Source of the DNA: Eubacterium sp. MSJ-33 | GTDB lineage: Bacteria > Bacillota > Clostridia > Lachnospirales > Lachnospiraceae | Length of the DNA stretch: 64,000 bases | Direction: 5' to 3' | Assembly: GCF_022174665.1 (NCBI RefSeq) | Contig: NZ_CP076562.1 | Coordinates: forward strand, 808,001 to 872,000 | Shown here: in pieces, positions 9,145-21,034 of the stretch | Numbering within the stretch: position 1 is the stretch's first letter | How the letters are laid out: the number at the start of each line of letters is the position of its first letter | Translations under genes and position numbers: made by a program | The notes under the pieces: generated by a model | Databases searched by the model: none | The model's input: only the letters and a program-made list of their open reading frames with translations | What the model was told of the DNA's origin: nothing

Positions 9145-9215
9145 CTTTTACCTGCTATGCATTTTTTTATATTTGTCGTTGGAATATATAGAAAATCACG
9201 TTTACTGACACACAT

Positions 9216-9248
9216 AAAAAAAACAGCATATCAATATGCTGTTTTTTT
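9216..9248. terminator. bidirectional terminator after rpmB
   Basis: A perfect stem with A-tract on one side and T-tract on the other (core AACAGCATA/TATGCTGTT, loop TCAA) lies 10 nt after the rpmB stop. It can work on both strands, but only minus-strand genes reach it. Confidence 0.88.
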
Positions 9249-9257
9249 ACTATCTGC

Positions 9258-9443
9258 TTAGGCTCTCTCAACCTTACCAGACTTCAAGCACTGTGTGCAA
9301 ACATAAATCTTCTTAGGAGTACCGTTAACTACTGCCTTCACAGACTTGATGTTTGATTTCCACATTCTGTTTGATCTTCTATGAGAATGGCTCACATTGT
9401 TACCGAAATGAGCTCCTTTTTCACAAATACTACACTTTGCCAC
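9258..9443 (-). CDS. rpmB: 50S ribosomal protein L28
   Basis: L28 is a small basic protein of the large ribosomal subunit. The sequence AKCSICEKGAHFGNNVSHSHRR with a later CTQCLKSG is the zinc-ribbon (C+) form of L28, with CxxC pairs near residues 4-7 and 49-52 and no loss of the cysteines. I choose the GTG at 9443: AAGGAGG (9452-9458) lies 8 nt before it, and it gives the family N-terminus (M)AKC and 61 residues. A GTG at 9452 would lie inside the ribosome binding site. The gene is monocistronic, with its own promoter and terminator. Confidence 0.96.
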   Translation of the reverse strand: MAKCSICEKGAHFGNNVSHSHRRSNRMWKSNIKSVKAVVNGTPKKIYVCTQCLKSGKVERA

Positions 9444-9514
9444 CGTTAGCACCTCCTTGACAAATATTAAGCCCTACCTGCATATTTCTTCTTTGCGGGC
9501 TCACAACATAGGCT

Positions 9515-9543
9515 ATTTTACCAAATAACTTTTCAATATGCAA
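9515..9543 (-). promoter_or_regulatory. promoter of rpmB
   Basis: On the minus strand, -35 is TTGCAT (9538-9543) and -10 is TAAAAT (9515-9520), spacer 17 nt. It lies about 70 nt before the GTG start. Confidence 0.6.
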
Positions 9544-9604
9544 GAAAAATTTCTATATTTTTCAATTTTTTTGAAAAAAATTATTATATTCGGATTTTCC
9601 TGTC

Positions 9605-11746
9605 CTATTTCACCATAGATAACTGGATTCGATGTTTGTCAAGATCGACACTCAGCACCGTCACATCCACAATATCTCCAACGGATACAACTTCAAGCGG
9701 ATGTTTGATATATTTGTCTGACATCCGAGAGATATGCACAAGACCATCCTGATGCACACCGATGTCAACAAATGCTCCAAAATCAATGACATTTCGAACA
9801 GTTCCCTTTAATTCCATGCCGGGTTTTAAGTCCTTCATCTCGAGTACATCGCTTCGAAGAATCGGCTTTGGCATCTCCTCTCGCGGATCTCTGCCGGGCT
9901 TTTCAAGTTCCTTCACGATATCGACAAGCGTCGGTTCACCAATACCAAGCTCATCCGCAAGCTTCTTCTTATCCTTTGTTTTCTTGCCGATCCCCTTCAT
10001 TCCACCATGCTTGATATCATCCTCGGATACACCGATCTTCTCCATCAAAGCCTTGGCCGCCTCATAGCTTTCCGGATGAACACTTGTCGCATCAAGAGCC
10101 TCACTTCCGCCATGAATCCGTAGGAATCCGGCACACTGTTCATATGCCTTCGGTCCAAGCTTCGGAACCTTCAGAAGGTCTTTCCGGTTTCTGAAACTTC
10201 CGTTTGCCTCCCGGTATGTCACGATAGATTTTGCCAAAGTCTTATTGATACCGGACACATACGAAAGCAGTGCCGGGCTGGCCGTATTCAAATCAATTCC
10301 GACCGAGTTTACACAATCTTCTACAACAGTGTTAAGCGCATTGCCAAGGTTTTTCTGGTTCATATCATGCTGGTACTGTCCGACACCGATGGATTTCGGA
10401 TCAATCTTCACAAGTTCTGCCAAAGGATCCTGAATTCTTCTTGCAATACTTGCCGCACTTCTCTGCCACTCATCGAAATCCGGAAATTCTTCGGTTGCTT
10501 CCTTGCTGGCTGAATAGATGGATGCACCCGCTTCATCTGTAATCACATATTTTAAGTCCACATCCAGTTCCTTCATCAGCTCGACGATCATCGCCTCTGA
10601 TTCCCGGCTGGCAGTACCATTTCCAAGCGAAATAAGTGTTACATGGTATTTTGCAATCAGATTCTTTAATACCTGTTTTGCCGCATCGTAGTTTCTCTGT
10701 CCTTTTGTCGGATAAATAATAACAGTATCAAGCACTTTTCCGGTCTCATCGACAACTGCAAGTTTGCTTCCGTGTGCAAATCCGGGATCCCAGCCAAGTA
10801 CAACCTGACCGGAGATTGGCGGCTGCATCAGAAGCTGATGCAGATTCTTGCCAAATACGCTAATCGCACCTTCTTCTGCCTTCTCTGTCAGCTCATTTCG
10901 TATCTCACGCTCGATAGCAGGCGCGATCAAACGATCATAGCTGTCCGTAATTGCCTCATACAGATAACTTGCACTGTCATGCTTCATATTTCCAATAATC
11001 TGCTTTACAAGCCAAAGCAGTATCTCCTGTCTTGGTGCTTCAACCTTGACGGTCAAGAATTTCTCTGTCTCTCCTCGGTTGATTGCCAAGATTCTGTGAC
11101 CAACCAGCTTCTTGATTGGCTCTGAGAAATCATAATACATCTCGTAAACAGAATCCGCATCCGCATCCTTCGCCTTTGCAACGAGACTTCCACTCTCCTT
11201 CGTCATCGCACGAAGCTTCGTCCGGTAATCTGCATTATCCGCATACACCTCAGCAAGAATATCTTTTGCACCGTCGATTGCATCCTGCACGCTTTCTACG
11301 CCTTTTTCTGCATCGACAAAAGCTGCTGCCTCTTCCTCGATTGTCTTTGTCGTCTCCTGTGCACGTAAAATCTCTGCAAGAGGTTCCAGACCCTTCTCCT
11401 TGGCAATCGTTGCTCTTGTCCGGCGTTTCGGACGGTATGGACGGTATAAATCCTCAAGCGCTACCATTGTCATCGCCGCACCGATTTGTTTCCTCAATTC
11501 ATCTGTCAGCTTGCCCTGTTCTTCAATCGTTGCAAGCACAGATGTTTTCTTCTCCTCTAAGTTTCGCAGATAAATCAGTCGCTCAGATAAAGCTCGCAAT
11601 TGCTCATCATTTAAGGAACCTGTCACTTCCTTCCGGTATCTTGCGATAAACGGAATCGTTGCACCCTCGTCGATAAGTTCCACCGACTTTTCCACCTGTA
11701 CTTTCTTAATCTGTAATTCATCTGCGATTATCTGTAATATATCCAT
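9605..11746 (-). CDS. tex: Tex-family RNA-binding transcription accessory protein
   Basis: Tex proteins bind nucleic acid and influence transcription; they are related to eukaryotic Spt6. The 713-residue product has the family order: N-terminal helical domain (MDILQIIADELQIKKVQVEK.., ATIPFIARYRKE), a YqgF-like RNase H fold near 330-430 (LGWDPGFAHGSKLAVVD), helix-hairpin-helix repeats (VDLN..SPALLSYVSGI, FRNRKDLLKVPKLGPKAYEQ) and a C-terminal S1 domain (about 640-710, GTVRNVIDFGAFVDIGVHQDGLVH). The start at 11746 has AGGAGAG just upstream and leaves a 13-nt gap to the radical SAM gene; an in-frame ATG at 11833 would overlap that gene by 74 nt and lacks homology. Confidence 0.95.
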   Translation of the reverse strand: MDILQIIADELQIKKVQVEKSVELIDEGATIPFIARYRKEVTGSLNDEQLRALSERLIYLRNLEEKKTSVLATIEEQGKLTDELRKQIGAAMTMVALEDLYRPYRPKRRTRATIAKEKGLEPLAEILRAQETTKTIEEEAAAFVDAEKGVESVQDAIDGAKDILAEVYADNADYRTKLRAMTKESGSLVAKAKDADADSVYEMYYDFSEPIKKLVGHRILAINRGETEKFLTVKVEAPRQEILLWLVKQIIGNMKHDSASYLYEAITDSYDRLIAPAIEREIRNELTEKAEEGAISVFGKNLHQLLMQPPISGQVVLGWDPGFAHGSKLAVVDETGKVLDTVIIYPTKGQRNYDAAKQVLKNLIAKYHVTLISLGNGTASRESEAMIVELMKELDVDLKYVITDEAGASIYSASKEATEEFPDFDEWQRSAASIARRIQDPLAELVKIDPKSIGVGQYQHDMNQKNLGNALNTVVEDCVNSVGIDLNTASPALLSYVSGINKTLAKSIVTYREANGSFRNRKDLLKVPKLGPKAYEQCAGFLRIHGGSEALDATSVHPESYEAAKALMEKIGVSEDDIKHGGMKGIGKKTKDKKKLADELGIGEPTLVDIVKELEKPGRDPREEMPKPILRSDVLEMKDLKPGMELKGTVRNVIDFGAFVDIGVHQDGLVHISRMSDKYIKHPLEVVSVGDIVDVTVLSVDLDKHRIQLSMVK

Positions 11747-11759
11747 GTTGTCTCTCCTG

Positions 11760-12665
11760 TTATTCTTTGTAAAATTCTGGGATAAAGCTTTCTTTTGCCA
11801 CTTCTCCCTCCTGATAAAATGCCTGTTCCACACCCAGGTTCACTGCATAATCAATCAGCCTGCGGTACGATTTCCGACGAACTCTGTTTCCAAGTTCCGG
11901 AAACCTTACCCCGATATCGCCAATTGGTGTGTACTGGCTCATCATACTAATATAGATTTGATTTTCATATGTCTCATAGAGATACCGCACGATCTTCTCT
12001 GCTTCTAACAAATGCTCCGGCAGTAACATATGACGTACAATCACGCCCTGCCGAATATACACATTCTCGGCATCAAAAACAACTTTACCACACTGGCGTA
12101 CCATTTCCGCAATTGCAGACTTCGCCACCTCCGGATAATCCGGTGCATGGGAATACTTCATTGCTGTCTCTGCATCCATATATTTCATATCCGGCAGATA
12201 AACATCCACCAGTCCTTCTAACATATGCAGGGCTTCCACCTGTACATAACCGCTCGTATTATAGATAAACGGCAAGGAAAATCCATACTGCTTTGCCTGC
12301 CGGATTGCCTGTGCCACCTGTGGGATAAAATGATCAGCTGTCACCAGATTGATATTCGCTGCGCCTTGCGCTTCCAATTCATAGAATATCTGTACCAGTT
12401 CTTCCACCGTAATCCGTCTTCCGGCACCTCCGTCTGAGATTGCATAATTCTGACAATACACACAATGAAGCGGACATCCGGTAAAAAATACCGCACCGGA
12501 CCCCTTCTCACCGGAAATACACGGTTCCTCCCACATATGCAGTGCCGCCCTTCCAATCCGCAATATTGCAGTCTCTCCACAGACACCAATCTCGCCTTCC
12601 ACACGTTTTTTCTTACAATTCCGCGGGCACAATGTACAGACCAAACTCCCTGTATCTTTTTTCAT
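11760..12665 (-). CDS. radical SAM protein, PflA-like (COG1313 type)
   Basis: A 301-residue radical SAM enzyme. The cluster motif is CX3CX2C (Cys64, Cys68, Cys71 in GCPLHCVYCQN). The N-terminus adds a second cysteine set (Cys10, Cys13, Cys17, Cys29; CTLCPRNC), and the order matches the 'putative pyruvate formate-lyase activating enzyme' family of COG1313, with later motifs NLVTADHF, YNTSGY and DVYLPDMKY. The substrate of this family is not established; it is not the classical PflA, which is shorter at the N-terminus and usually sits beside pflB. It lies between tex and an EamA transporter in a long co-directional run. Confidence 0.85.
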   Translation of the reverse strand: MKKDTGSLVCTLCPRNCKKKRVEGEIGVCGETAILRIGRAALHMWEEPCISGEKGSGAVFFTGCPLHCVYCQNYAISDGGAGRRITVEELVQIFYELEAQGAANINLVTADHFIPQVAQAIRQAKQYGFSLPFIYNTSGYVQVEALHMLEGLVDVYLPDMKYMDAETAMKYSHAPDYPEVAKSAIAEMVRQCGKVVFDAENVYIRQGVIVRHMLLPEHLLEAEKIVRYLYETYENQIYISMMSQYTPIGDIGVRFPELGNRVRRKSYRRLIDYAVNLGVEQAFYQEGEVAKESFIPEFYKE

Positions 12666-12690
12666 ATTCTTCCTCTGACTGTTATCTATA

Positions 12691-13608
12691 TTATTTACCC
12701 TTCAGCTCATGTTCCCTGTGTAATTCCAGTCTGCGCGGTCGTTCAATCGTAATATACCACTTCACCACAGATGCTCCAATGATTACCACATATCCAATCA
12801 CACTCAGATAATCCGGGATCTGGTCTAAAAACAGGAATCCCCACAATGCCGTAAAAAGCACGATAGAGAAATCATACACCGATATTTCCTTTGCCGGCGC
12901 ATACGAATACGCCTTCGTGATAAATATCTGACCTCCAGCCGCTGAAATTCCTGTACAAATCAGAAACAGCCATTGAAGACCGCTCATCGGCTGATACTGA
13001 AACACAAAAAACGGCAATGTCACCAAACAGGAAAAGGCAGAGAAAAATAATACAATAATCATGCTGTTTTCTCCGCGCTGTCCCAGTTTTCGGACAAATG
13101 TATACGCAAAACCGGCACCAAATCCACCGAGCGCACCAACAAGTGCCGGCATAACCTCCATGCTCATCGTCGGCTTCACGACAAGCAGCATTCCAACAAA
13201 TGCGGCTGCCACTGTCACCCAGTCCAGCTTACTTGCGACCTCCTTCAAAACAAAGAACGAGCAAATGATGGCAAAAAACGGTGATAGTTTATTGAGCATG
13301 GAAGCATCCGAGATAGAAATATGATCGACCGCATAAAAGTTGCAGATTAATCCGCAGGTACCTCCAATAGCACGGCAAAACAGATACTTTAGATTTCCCT
13401 TCCCGATTCGAAACGGCTGATGTGCCCTTACCAATGCTGTAATTGCAATCAGCATGGCAACCAGATTCCGAAAGAAACATTTCTGCATCGTCGGCACATC
13501 TCCGGCCAACCGGATAAATAAACTCATAAGAGAAAAACAAAATGCAGATAACAAAATGCATACGATTCCCTTTTTACTCTTTTCCACGCATCTCACTTCC
13601 TGTCTCAC
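12691..13608 (-). CDS. EamA/DMT-superfamily transporter
   Basis: A 305-residue membrane protein with about ten hydrophobic segments arranged as two EamA repeats (roughly 10-145 and 155-285), typical of drug/metabolite transporters that move small organic molecules. The C-terminus is basic (ITIERPRRLELHREHELKGK), putting it in the cytoplasm. Two in-frame starts, MRQEVRC and the next internal Val, cannot be distinguished. The substrate is unknown. Neighbours (thiI upstream, radical SAM downstream) give no strong hint. Confidence 0.85.
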   Translation of the reverse strand: MRQEVRCVEKSKKGIVCILLSAFCFSLMSLFIRLAGDVPTMQKCFFRNLVAMLIAITALVRAHQPFRIGKGNLKYLFCRAIGGTCGLICNFYAVDHISISDASMLNKLSPFFAIICSFFVLKEVASKLDWVTVAAAFVGMLLVVKPTMSMEVMPALVGALGGFGAGFAYTFVRKLGQRGENSMIIVLFFSAFSCLVTLPFFVFQYQPMSGLQWLFLICTGISAAGGQIFITKAYSYAPAKEISVYDFSIVLFTALWGFLFLDQIPDYLSVIGYVVIIGASVVKWYITIERPRRLELHREHELKGK

Positions 13609-13646
13609 TCATCCAACATGTATTTATCTACCATCAAATATAGTTA

Positions 13647-14840
13647 TTAACGACAATATACAATCTCAACATCCTCAATTGCCTTTGCGATCAAAGCCTC
13701 TACTTTGCCTTGAAGTGCCTTCTCAGACTCTAAAATCTGCTCCATCTTCGGCTTTGTAACTGGATGCTGTGCCACAAACGTTGTACAACAATCCTCATAC
13801 GGAAGGATTGACGTCTCGTAGGTTCCGATTTTCTCCGAGATATCAATAATCTCCTGCTTATCCATACCGATACATGGACGGAATACCGGAAGCTTATCGA
13901 TTGCACTGTCAATGACGAGCAGACTCTGTGTTGTCTGGCTCGATACCTGACCGATACTCTCTCCGGTGATCAGGCACTGACAGTCTTCTTTTAATGCAAT
14001 CTCCTGTGCGATCTGATACATAATCCGCTTCATGATGATTGTCAGCTCATCATGCGGGCAATTATCATAGATAGCAAGCTGTACATCTGTAAACGGCACA
14101 ACATGTAGTTTGATTACCCCTGAATATTTTGACACAATCTTTGCAAGGTCGATAACCTTTGTACGTGCCTGTTCACTTGTAAATGGTGGCGCATGGAAAT
14201 ACACTGCCTCGATTTCCACACCTCGTTTGGCAATCATATATGCCGCAACCGGACTGTCGATACCTCCTGACAAAAGCGTCATGCCCTTTCCGTTCGTGCC
14301 GACCGGAAGTCCGCCCGGTCCCGGAATAATCTGGGAATAAATATATGTGACATTCCGTACTTCCACATTGATAAATACATCCGGCTTATGAATATCGACC
14401 GTCATATCCGGATACGCATTTAATAAATCTGCACCCAGATCACAGTTTAACTCCATCGAAGTCTTTGGAAATGTCTTATTATTTCTTCTTGCATTTACCT
14501 TGAATGTAAAATGCTTGTCATTATATTCTTCCGCCACATGTGCAACGACTGCCTCTGAGATTGCTTCATAGTTTAACTCCTCCACAACCTTGACCGGGCA
14601 GACACCTACGATACCGAAGATCGTTGTAAGCACCTTCATCACATCATCATAATCATAGTCTGAAAATGCTTCCACGAAAATACGTCCATATTCCCGCCGC
14701 ACCTCGAATTTACCGAGCGGCTTTAAACGTGCACGCATACGCTTACACATAATTTCCTCGAATACGTAACGGTTCTTTCCCTTCGTACCGATCTCCGCAT
14801 ATTTAATCAAAAACATTTTATACTGCATACTCATCCTCAT
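13647..14840 (-). CDS. thiI: tRNA 4-thiouridine sulfurtransferase ThiI
   Basis: ThiI activates uridine-8 of tRNA with ATP and inserts sulfur to make 4-thiouridine; in many bacteria it also serves thiamine thiazole synthesis. The 397-residue form has a ferredoxin-like/THUMP region (1-170) and a PP-loop ATPase with LSGGIDSP (190-197). A cysteine motif EDCCTTFV lies near 345. The rhodanese domain found in E. coli ThiI is absent, as in Bacillus, where a dedicated NifS-type desulfurase supplies the sulfur. That partner is the next gene upstream, 3 nt away, so the pair is probably self-contained. The start could be 14840, 14834 or 14828; GAGGA ahead of the last favours it slightly. Confidence 0.95.
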   Translation of the reverse strand: MRMSMQYKMFLIKYAEIGTKGKNRYVFEEIMCKRMRARLKPLGKFEVRREYGRIFVEAFSDYDYDDVMKVLTTIFGIVGVCPVKVVEELNYEAISEAVVAHVAEEYNDKHFTFKVNARRNNKTFPKTSMELNCDLGADLLNAYPDMTVDIHKPDVFINVEVRNVTYIYSQIIPGPGGLPVGTNGKGMTLLSGGIDSPVAAYMIAKRGVEIEAVYFHAPPFTSEQARTKVIDLAKIVSKYSGVIKLHVVPFTDVQLAIYDNCPHDELTIIMKRIMYQIAQEIALKEDCQCLITGESIGQVSSQTTQSLLVIDSAIDKLPVFRPCIGMDKQEIIDISEKIGTYETSILPYEDCCTTFVAQHPVTKPKMEQILESEKALQGKVEALIAKAIEDVEIVYCR

Positions 14841-14843
14841 TTC

Positions 14844-15989
14844 TTATTTTTTCCTTGTGTATCTTCGAAGCATCGGCAATGTTTCTTTCAATACACCGAT
14901 ACAATAATCAACCTCTTCTTTTGTATTCCACTCACAAAAGCTAAATCGGAGTGTTGATTCTAGCTGTTCCTGTGACAGACCGATTGCTGTTAATACATGA
15001 CTCACCTGCGGCTTATTCGAAGAACAGGCAGACCCCGCGGATACATAGATTCCCTTATCTCCGATCGCACGCATCAGCACTGCCGCACGCACCCCTTCAA
15101 AACTGATACTTGCGATATGCGGTGCCTCACCGGAATGGTCATACACCCCCTCGATCTTCGTTACTTCCGACACAAGGTAATCCCTTACCTCTCGTACATG
15201 CTGCATCTTCGCCTCATGATCCGTATAGATCAACTCTGCCGCAAGCCCCATCCCTGCAATTCCCGGCAGATTCTCTGTGCCCGAACGCATAAAATTCTGC
15301 TGTCCACCACCATAGATGATTGGACGAATCAATGTCTTATCCTTGATATATAATGCCCCGCTTCCTTTTGGACCATGTATCTTATGTCCACTTACAGAAA
15401 GCAGATCCACACCTAACTGCTTCGGAGAGAATTTTAACTTTCCATATGCCTGCACAGCATCTACATGCACCAACGTCTGTGAATTGTTCGCCTTCACCAT
15501 CTTCACCAATTGCTCGATTGGCTGAATTGTTCCAATCTCATTATTTACATACATGCAACTGACAAGTATCGTATCTTCACGCAAAAGCTTTGCCAGACTT
15601 TCCAAGTCCACTTTACCGTCGGAACCAACCGTAAGAAAACTGATTTCAAAGCCTTCCTTCTGCAAAAAATCCACCGTAGAAAGTACAGACGCATGCTCGA
15701 TCGGCGTAGTAATAATATGTTTTCCTGCCCGGCGATGCGCCAGTGCCGCACCGATCAGAGCAAGGTTATTTGCCTCTGTACCACCCGATGTAAATACGAT
15801 TTCTTTCGGCATACATTTGAGCGTCCTTGCCACCTGTTCTGTCGCAGTACGCTCATAATCCTTCGCTGTTAATCCTTTCTTATGCTGCGATGACGGATTT
15901 CCATAATCCACATCCAACAGCGTCATCATCCGTTCTTTTACCTCCGGAAATACAGCCGTTGTCGCTGCATTATCAAAATAGCATTCCAT
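14844..15989 (-). CDS. cysteine desulfurase (NifS/NifZ type)
   Basis: A PLP-dependent enzyme that takes sulfur from cysteine, leaving alanine, and holds it as a persulfide. The 381-residue protein has the N-terminal YFDNAATT, the PLP lysine Lys203 in SGHKIHGPKG, and the catalytic Cys322 in SAGSACSS. The position immediately before thiI matches the B. subtilis NifZ-ThiI pair for tRNA 4-thiouridine, so the likely sulfur acceptor is ThiI. No Fe-S scaffold gene is nearby. The rsmE gene is 2 nt upstream. Confidence 0.93.
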   Translation of the reverse strand: MECYFDNAATTAVFPEVKERMMTLLDVDYGNPSSQHKKGLTAKDYERTATEQVARTLKCMPKEIVFTSGGTEANNLALIGAALAHRRAGKHIITTPIEHASVLSTVDFLQKEGFEISFLTVGSDGKVDLESLAKLLREDTILVSCMYVNNEIGTIQPIEQLVKMVKANNSQTLVHVDAVQAYGKLKFSPKQLGVDLLSVSGHKIHGPKGSGALYIKDKTLIRPIIYGGGQQNFMRSGTENLPGIAGMGLAAELIYTDHEAKMQHVREVRDYLVSEVTKIEGVYDHSGEAPHIASISFEGVRAAVLMRAIGDKGIYVSAGSACSSNKPQVSHVLTAIGLSQEQLESTLRFSFCEWNTKEEVDYCIGVLKETLPMLRRYTRKK

Positions 15990-15991
15990 TC

Positions 15992-16756
15992 TTATTTCCT
16001 TCTATCCATTCTACTTTCCATCTGAAACATTAAAATCGACAAAACAGCAAGCCCTGCTGTCTCTGTTCGTAAAATACGATTTCCAAGTGTGATGATCTTC
16101 GCGCCGGCGTCTTTTGCCGCATCAATTTCTTCCTTGGCAAATCCACCTTCCGGTCCGATAAATATCCCGATTGACGCTCCGTCTGCAAGATTTGCAGCCT
16201 GCGTAACCATCTCCTGTGCATAGGCAATTCCATCTGCACTCTCATATGGCACAAGCAGAAAATCAAAACTTTCCGCGTACTGCAGTGCTTCCCGAAAGGT
16301 CATAAATCCAGCCACCTCGGGTATAATCCCGCGTCCAGACTGCTTCGCGGCTGATTCCGCGATCATCTGATAACGTTCCCGTTTCTTATCCTTTTTCTTA
16401 TCTTCCAGCTTCACAACCGTTCGTTTCATCATCACCGGAACAATCTGTGCTGCTCCAAGTTCCACTGCCTTCTGAATGATAAATTCCATCTTATCAGACT
16501 TTGGCATTCCCTGAAACAGCGTGATCTTACACGGAAGTTCTGCCGCATTCTGATTGATATCCACAATCGTTGCATAGACATATTCTTTCGATATCTCCGC
16601 AATCTCACATTCATATTCTTTGCCTGCGCCATCACATATCGTGATTGCATCTCCCATCGACAAACGAAGAACATTTTTTATATGATTCACATCTTCGCCG
16701 GTAATGGTTATGCCGGTCTGCGCATCCTGACAATCTTCCACATAAAATCTCGGCAT
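15992..16756 (-). CDS. rsmE: 16S rRNA (uracil1498-N3)-methyltransferase RsmE
   Basis: RsmE methylates U1498 in the 30S decoding region, using SAM. The 254-residue protein has the PUA-like N-terminus (MPRFYVED.., GEDVNHIKNVLRL) and the SPOUT knot (IGIFIGPEGGFAKEEID, then LGNRILRTETA). It begins the rsmE-desulfurase-thiI-EamA-radicalSAM-tex run. A terminator after prmA separates it from the heat-shock operon, although in many Firmicutes dnaJ-prmA-rsmE are one unit. A possible promoter (-10 TATGAT at 16793-16798) lies ahead. Confidence 0.95.
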   Translation of the reverse strand: MPRFYVEDCQDAQTGITITGEDVNHIKNVLRLSMGDAITICDGAGKEYECEIAEISKEYVYATIVDINQNAAELPCKITLFQGMPKSDKMEFIIQKAVELGAAQIVPVMMKRTVVKLEDKKKDKKRERYQMIAESAAKQSGRGIIPEVAGFMTFREALQYAESFDFLLVPYESADGIAYAQEMVTQAANLADGASIGIFIGPEGGFAKEEIDAAKDAGAKIITLGNRILRTETAGLAVLSILMFQMESRMDRRK

Positions 16757-16843
16757 ACTGAAATGTACCTCCTATATTTCTGCACGTTCCCTATCATACC
16801 GCATCTAGTAAGGTTTTGAAAGATATTTTTTGAAATAATCCTG

Positions 16844-16880
16844 CATATAAAAAAATCGAGTACGTTACATACCCGATTTT
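16844..16880 (-). terminator. terminator of the hrcA-grpE-dnaK-dnaJ-prmA operon
   Basis: A 10-bp stem (16852-16861 with 16871-16880, one G-U pair) is followed on the minus strand by a T-rich run. It begins 6 nt after the prmA stop. Confidence 0.8.
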
Positions 16881-16886
16881 ATTATT

Positions 16887-17894
16887 TCATATTCTTTTTT
16901 TTCCAATCACAGATACCCAATCGTTCATATGCACGACATCGATAACTTCGAAGCCATTTGCAATCATTGCATCTGTGACATCTTTTTCCTTCACATCCAA
17001 AATCCCGGATGTAATGAAATATCCATCATCCTTTAAATATGACCCAATCACTGCTGAGAGTGGTACGATTACATCTGCCAGAATATTGGCAACAACAATA
17101 TCATACTGTCTGTCTGCATCCAGATGCTGTGTTTCCTTAATCGTCGAACGATCAAGCTGGAATGTCGTTCCCTTGCCAATATAATTATCTGCAAGCAGAT
17201 TTCCACAGGAGAACTTAATCTTATCCTCACCCATATGATTGAGCTTCGCATTTTCTTCACTCGCCCGTACAGCAAGCTCATCAATATCCATGCCATGTAC
17301 AAAGCCTGCACCAAGTCTTGACGCAATCATGGATAAGATCCCGCTGCCACAGCCGACATCAAACACCGTATCGCCCGGCTTTAAGTATTTCTTTATCTGT
17401 CCGATACAGAGTTTCGTTGTCTCATGGGAACCTGTTCCAAATGCAATCCCGGGATCGATCTCAATCACAATATCATCCGGTTTCGCATCTTCGACTGTCT
17501 CCCATGTCGGTTTAATTACAATATCATCGTAGAGACGGATTGGATGGAAAAACTGCTTCCAGTTGTTCATCCAGTCTTTGTCCTCTGTATTCGAAAGTGT
17601 TATGTTCTTGCTGCCTACCGGTATAAACGTTTCAAGGCGGGTAAGCTCTGCAGCTATATCCGCCCTTAACGTTTCTATATTGAAAGAGTCGTCTATGTAG
17701 CAGGAAACCTTTGCAGTTCCATCATCCACGCCATCAACAAGCGGAATATCCACATACATAGCAGCCTTATCTTCCTCGGTAAGTGGCACATGATCTTCTA
17801 TCATCACACCTTCCACACCCTTTTCATCTAAAAATGCAGAGATGAGATCAACAGCTTCCACCGTTGTATCGATGGTCAGTTTTGTCCACATCAT
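16887..17894 (-). CDS. prmA: ribosomal protein L11 methyltransferase PrmA
   Basis: PrmA trimethylates ribosomal protein L11, using SAM. The 335-residue product has the small N-terminal substrate-recognition domain, then the methyltransferase core with VIEIDPGIAFGTGSHETT, the SAM loop FDVGCGSGILSMIA and the catalytic VANILADV motif. It follows dnaJ by 10 nt and ends the heat-shock operon. Being driven from the CIRCE promoter, its expression should rise on heat shock. Confidence 0.95.
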   Translation of the reverse strand: MMWTKLTIDTTVEAVDLISAFLDEKGVEGVMIEDHVPLTEEDKAAMYVDIPLVDGVDDGTAKVSCYIDDSFNIETLRADIAAELTRLETFIPVGSKNITLSNTEDKDWMNNWKQFFHPIRLYDDIVIKPTWETVEDAKPDDIVIEIDPGIAFGTGSHETTKLCIGQIKKYLKPGDTVFDVGCGSGILSMIASRLGAGFVHGMDIDELAVRASEENAKLNHMGEDKIKFSCGNLLADNYIGKGTTFQLDRSTIKETQHLDADRQYDIVVANILADVIVPLSAVIGSYLKDDGYFITSGILDVKEKDVTDAMIANGFEVIDVVHMNDWVSVIGKKRI

Positions 17895-17904
17895 TTTACC
17901 TTAC

Positions 17905-19071
17905 CTATAATCCTTTTTTGAACCCTTTCTTTCTCTTATGATCACCAAAAATCGAAGAACCGGAAGATGCCGCATCCGTAGAAGAACGTGCATTCACCGT
18001 TGTATTGGCATACTGGTTCAAGATCGATTTCTGTTCTTCTGTCAGCTTATCCGGTACCTGAACAACCAGAGTGATGTAGTGATCACCACGTACTGTCTTG
18101 TTACGAAGTGTCGGAACACCCTTGCCCTTCAGTTTTACCTTTGTATCTGTCTGCGTACCCGGCTTAATCTCCAATTCATAAGGACCGTCAATTGTTGTAA
18201 CGGTGATCTTGCCACCAAGCGCTGCCTGTGTAAATGTAATCGGCTCAGAAGAATAAAGATCATACTCCTGTCTCTGGAATCTAGGATCCCGATCAACAAG
18301 CACGGTTACAAGCAGGTCACCACGTTCACCGCCGTTGATACCCGGCTCGCCCTTTGCACGAATACGGATACTCTGACCATTGTCAATACCTGCCGGAATG
18401 GCAACCTGAATCTTCTTCTTACTCTTTACATAACCAGAACCTGCACAATTGCTGCACTTGTACTTGATAATCTTTCCTGATCCACCACAATCCGGACATG
18501 CGGATACAGTTCTTGCCATACCGAACAATGACTGCTGGGTATAGACAACCTGACCTTTTCCGGCACATTTGCTACAAGTCTCCGGCTGATGTCCCGGCTG
18601 CGCTCCTGTACCATGACAGACCGTACACTCATCTTTCAACGGAAGCTCCAGCTCTGTCTGTGTACCAAATACAGCATCTGTAAAACTTACACGTACGGTT
18701 GTCTTAATATTCGCACCCTTAACCGGACCATTGGACTGTCTCTGACGGCTGCCGCCACCGAACATATCTCCGAAGATATCTCCGAAGATATCTCCCATAT
18801 CTGAGAAGTCAAATCCACCGAAGCCGCCCGGACCACCGCCCTGCTCGAATGCAGCATGACCATACTGGTCATACTTTGCACGCTTCTCAGGATCGGACAG
18901 TACAGCATATGCCTCTGCAGCCTCTTTGAACTTTTCTTCTGCTTCTTTGTCTCCCGGGTTTGTGTCCGGGTGATATTTTTTCGCTACCTTACGGTAAGCT
19001 TTTTTCAAATCCGCCTCGGAGACACCTTTCGTGACTCCGAGGACTTCATAATAATCTCTTTTATCAGACAT
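17905..19071 (-). CDS. dnaJ: chaperone DnaJ
   Basis: DnaJ is the J-domain co-chaperone that delivers unfolded clients to DnaK and stimulates its ATPase. The protein has the J domain with HPD at 34-36, a Gly/Phe-rich stretch (about 78-125, with a short repeated FGDIFGDMF pattern), four CxxCxGxG zinc-finger repeats ([32 protein letters not shown]) and the C-terminal client-binding domains. I take the ATG at 19071 (388 residues): AAGGGTGA sits at proper spacing, and a GTG two codons earlier would be too close. Confidence 0.97.
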   Translation of the reverse strand: MSDKRDYYEVLGVTKGVSEADLKKAYRKVAKKYHPDTNPGDKEAEEKFKEAAEAYAVLSDPEKRAKYDQYGHAAFEQGGGPGGFGGFDFSDMGDIFGDIFGDMFGGGSRQRQSNGPVKGANIKTTVRVSFTDAVFGTQTELELPLKDECTVCHGTGAQPGHQPETCSKCAGKGQVVYTQQSLFGMARTVSACPDCGGSGKIIKYKCSNCAGSGYVKSKKKIQVAIPAGIDNGQSIRIRAKGEPGINGGERGDLLVTVLVDRDPRFQRQEYDLYSSEPITFTQAALGGKITVTTIDGPYELEIKPGTQTDTKVKLKGKGVPTLRNKTVRGDHYITLVVQVPDKLTEEQKSILNQYANTTVNARSSTDAASSGSSIFGDHKRKKGFKKGL

Positions 19072-19130
19072 CTGCACTCACCCTTATTATTCGTAATCTG
19101 CTTTTATCAACTTGCTCCCCGTCTTAACGC

Positions 19131-21002
<1,872 letters not shown>

Positions 21003-21034
21003 TTAAAATATACTAATTGATTTATTGTAAAAGG

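Noticed and set aside
11747..11833. Longer N-terminus for Tex
   Set aside because: It overlaps the preceding gene by 74 nt, has no ribosome binding site advantage and no family similarity; the ATG at 11746 does.
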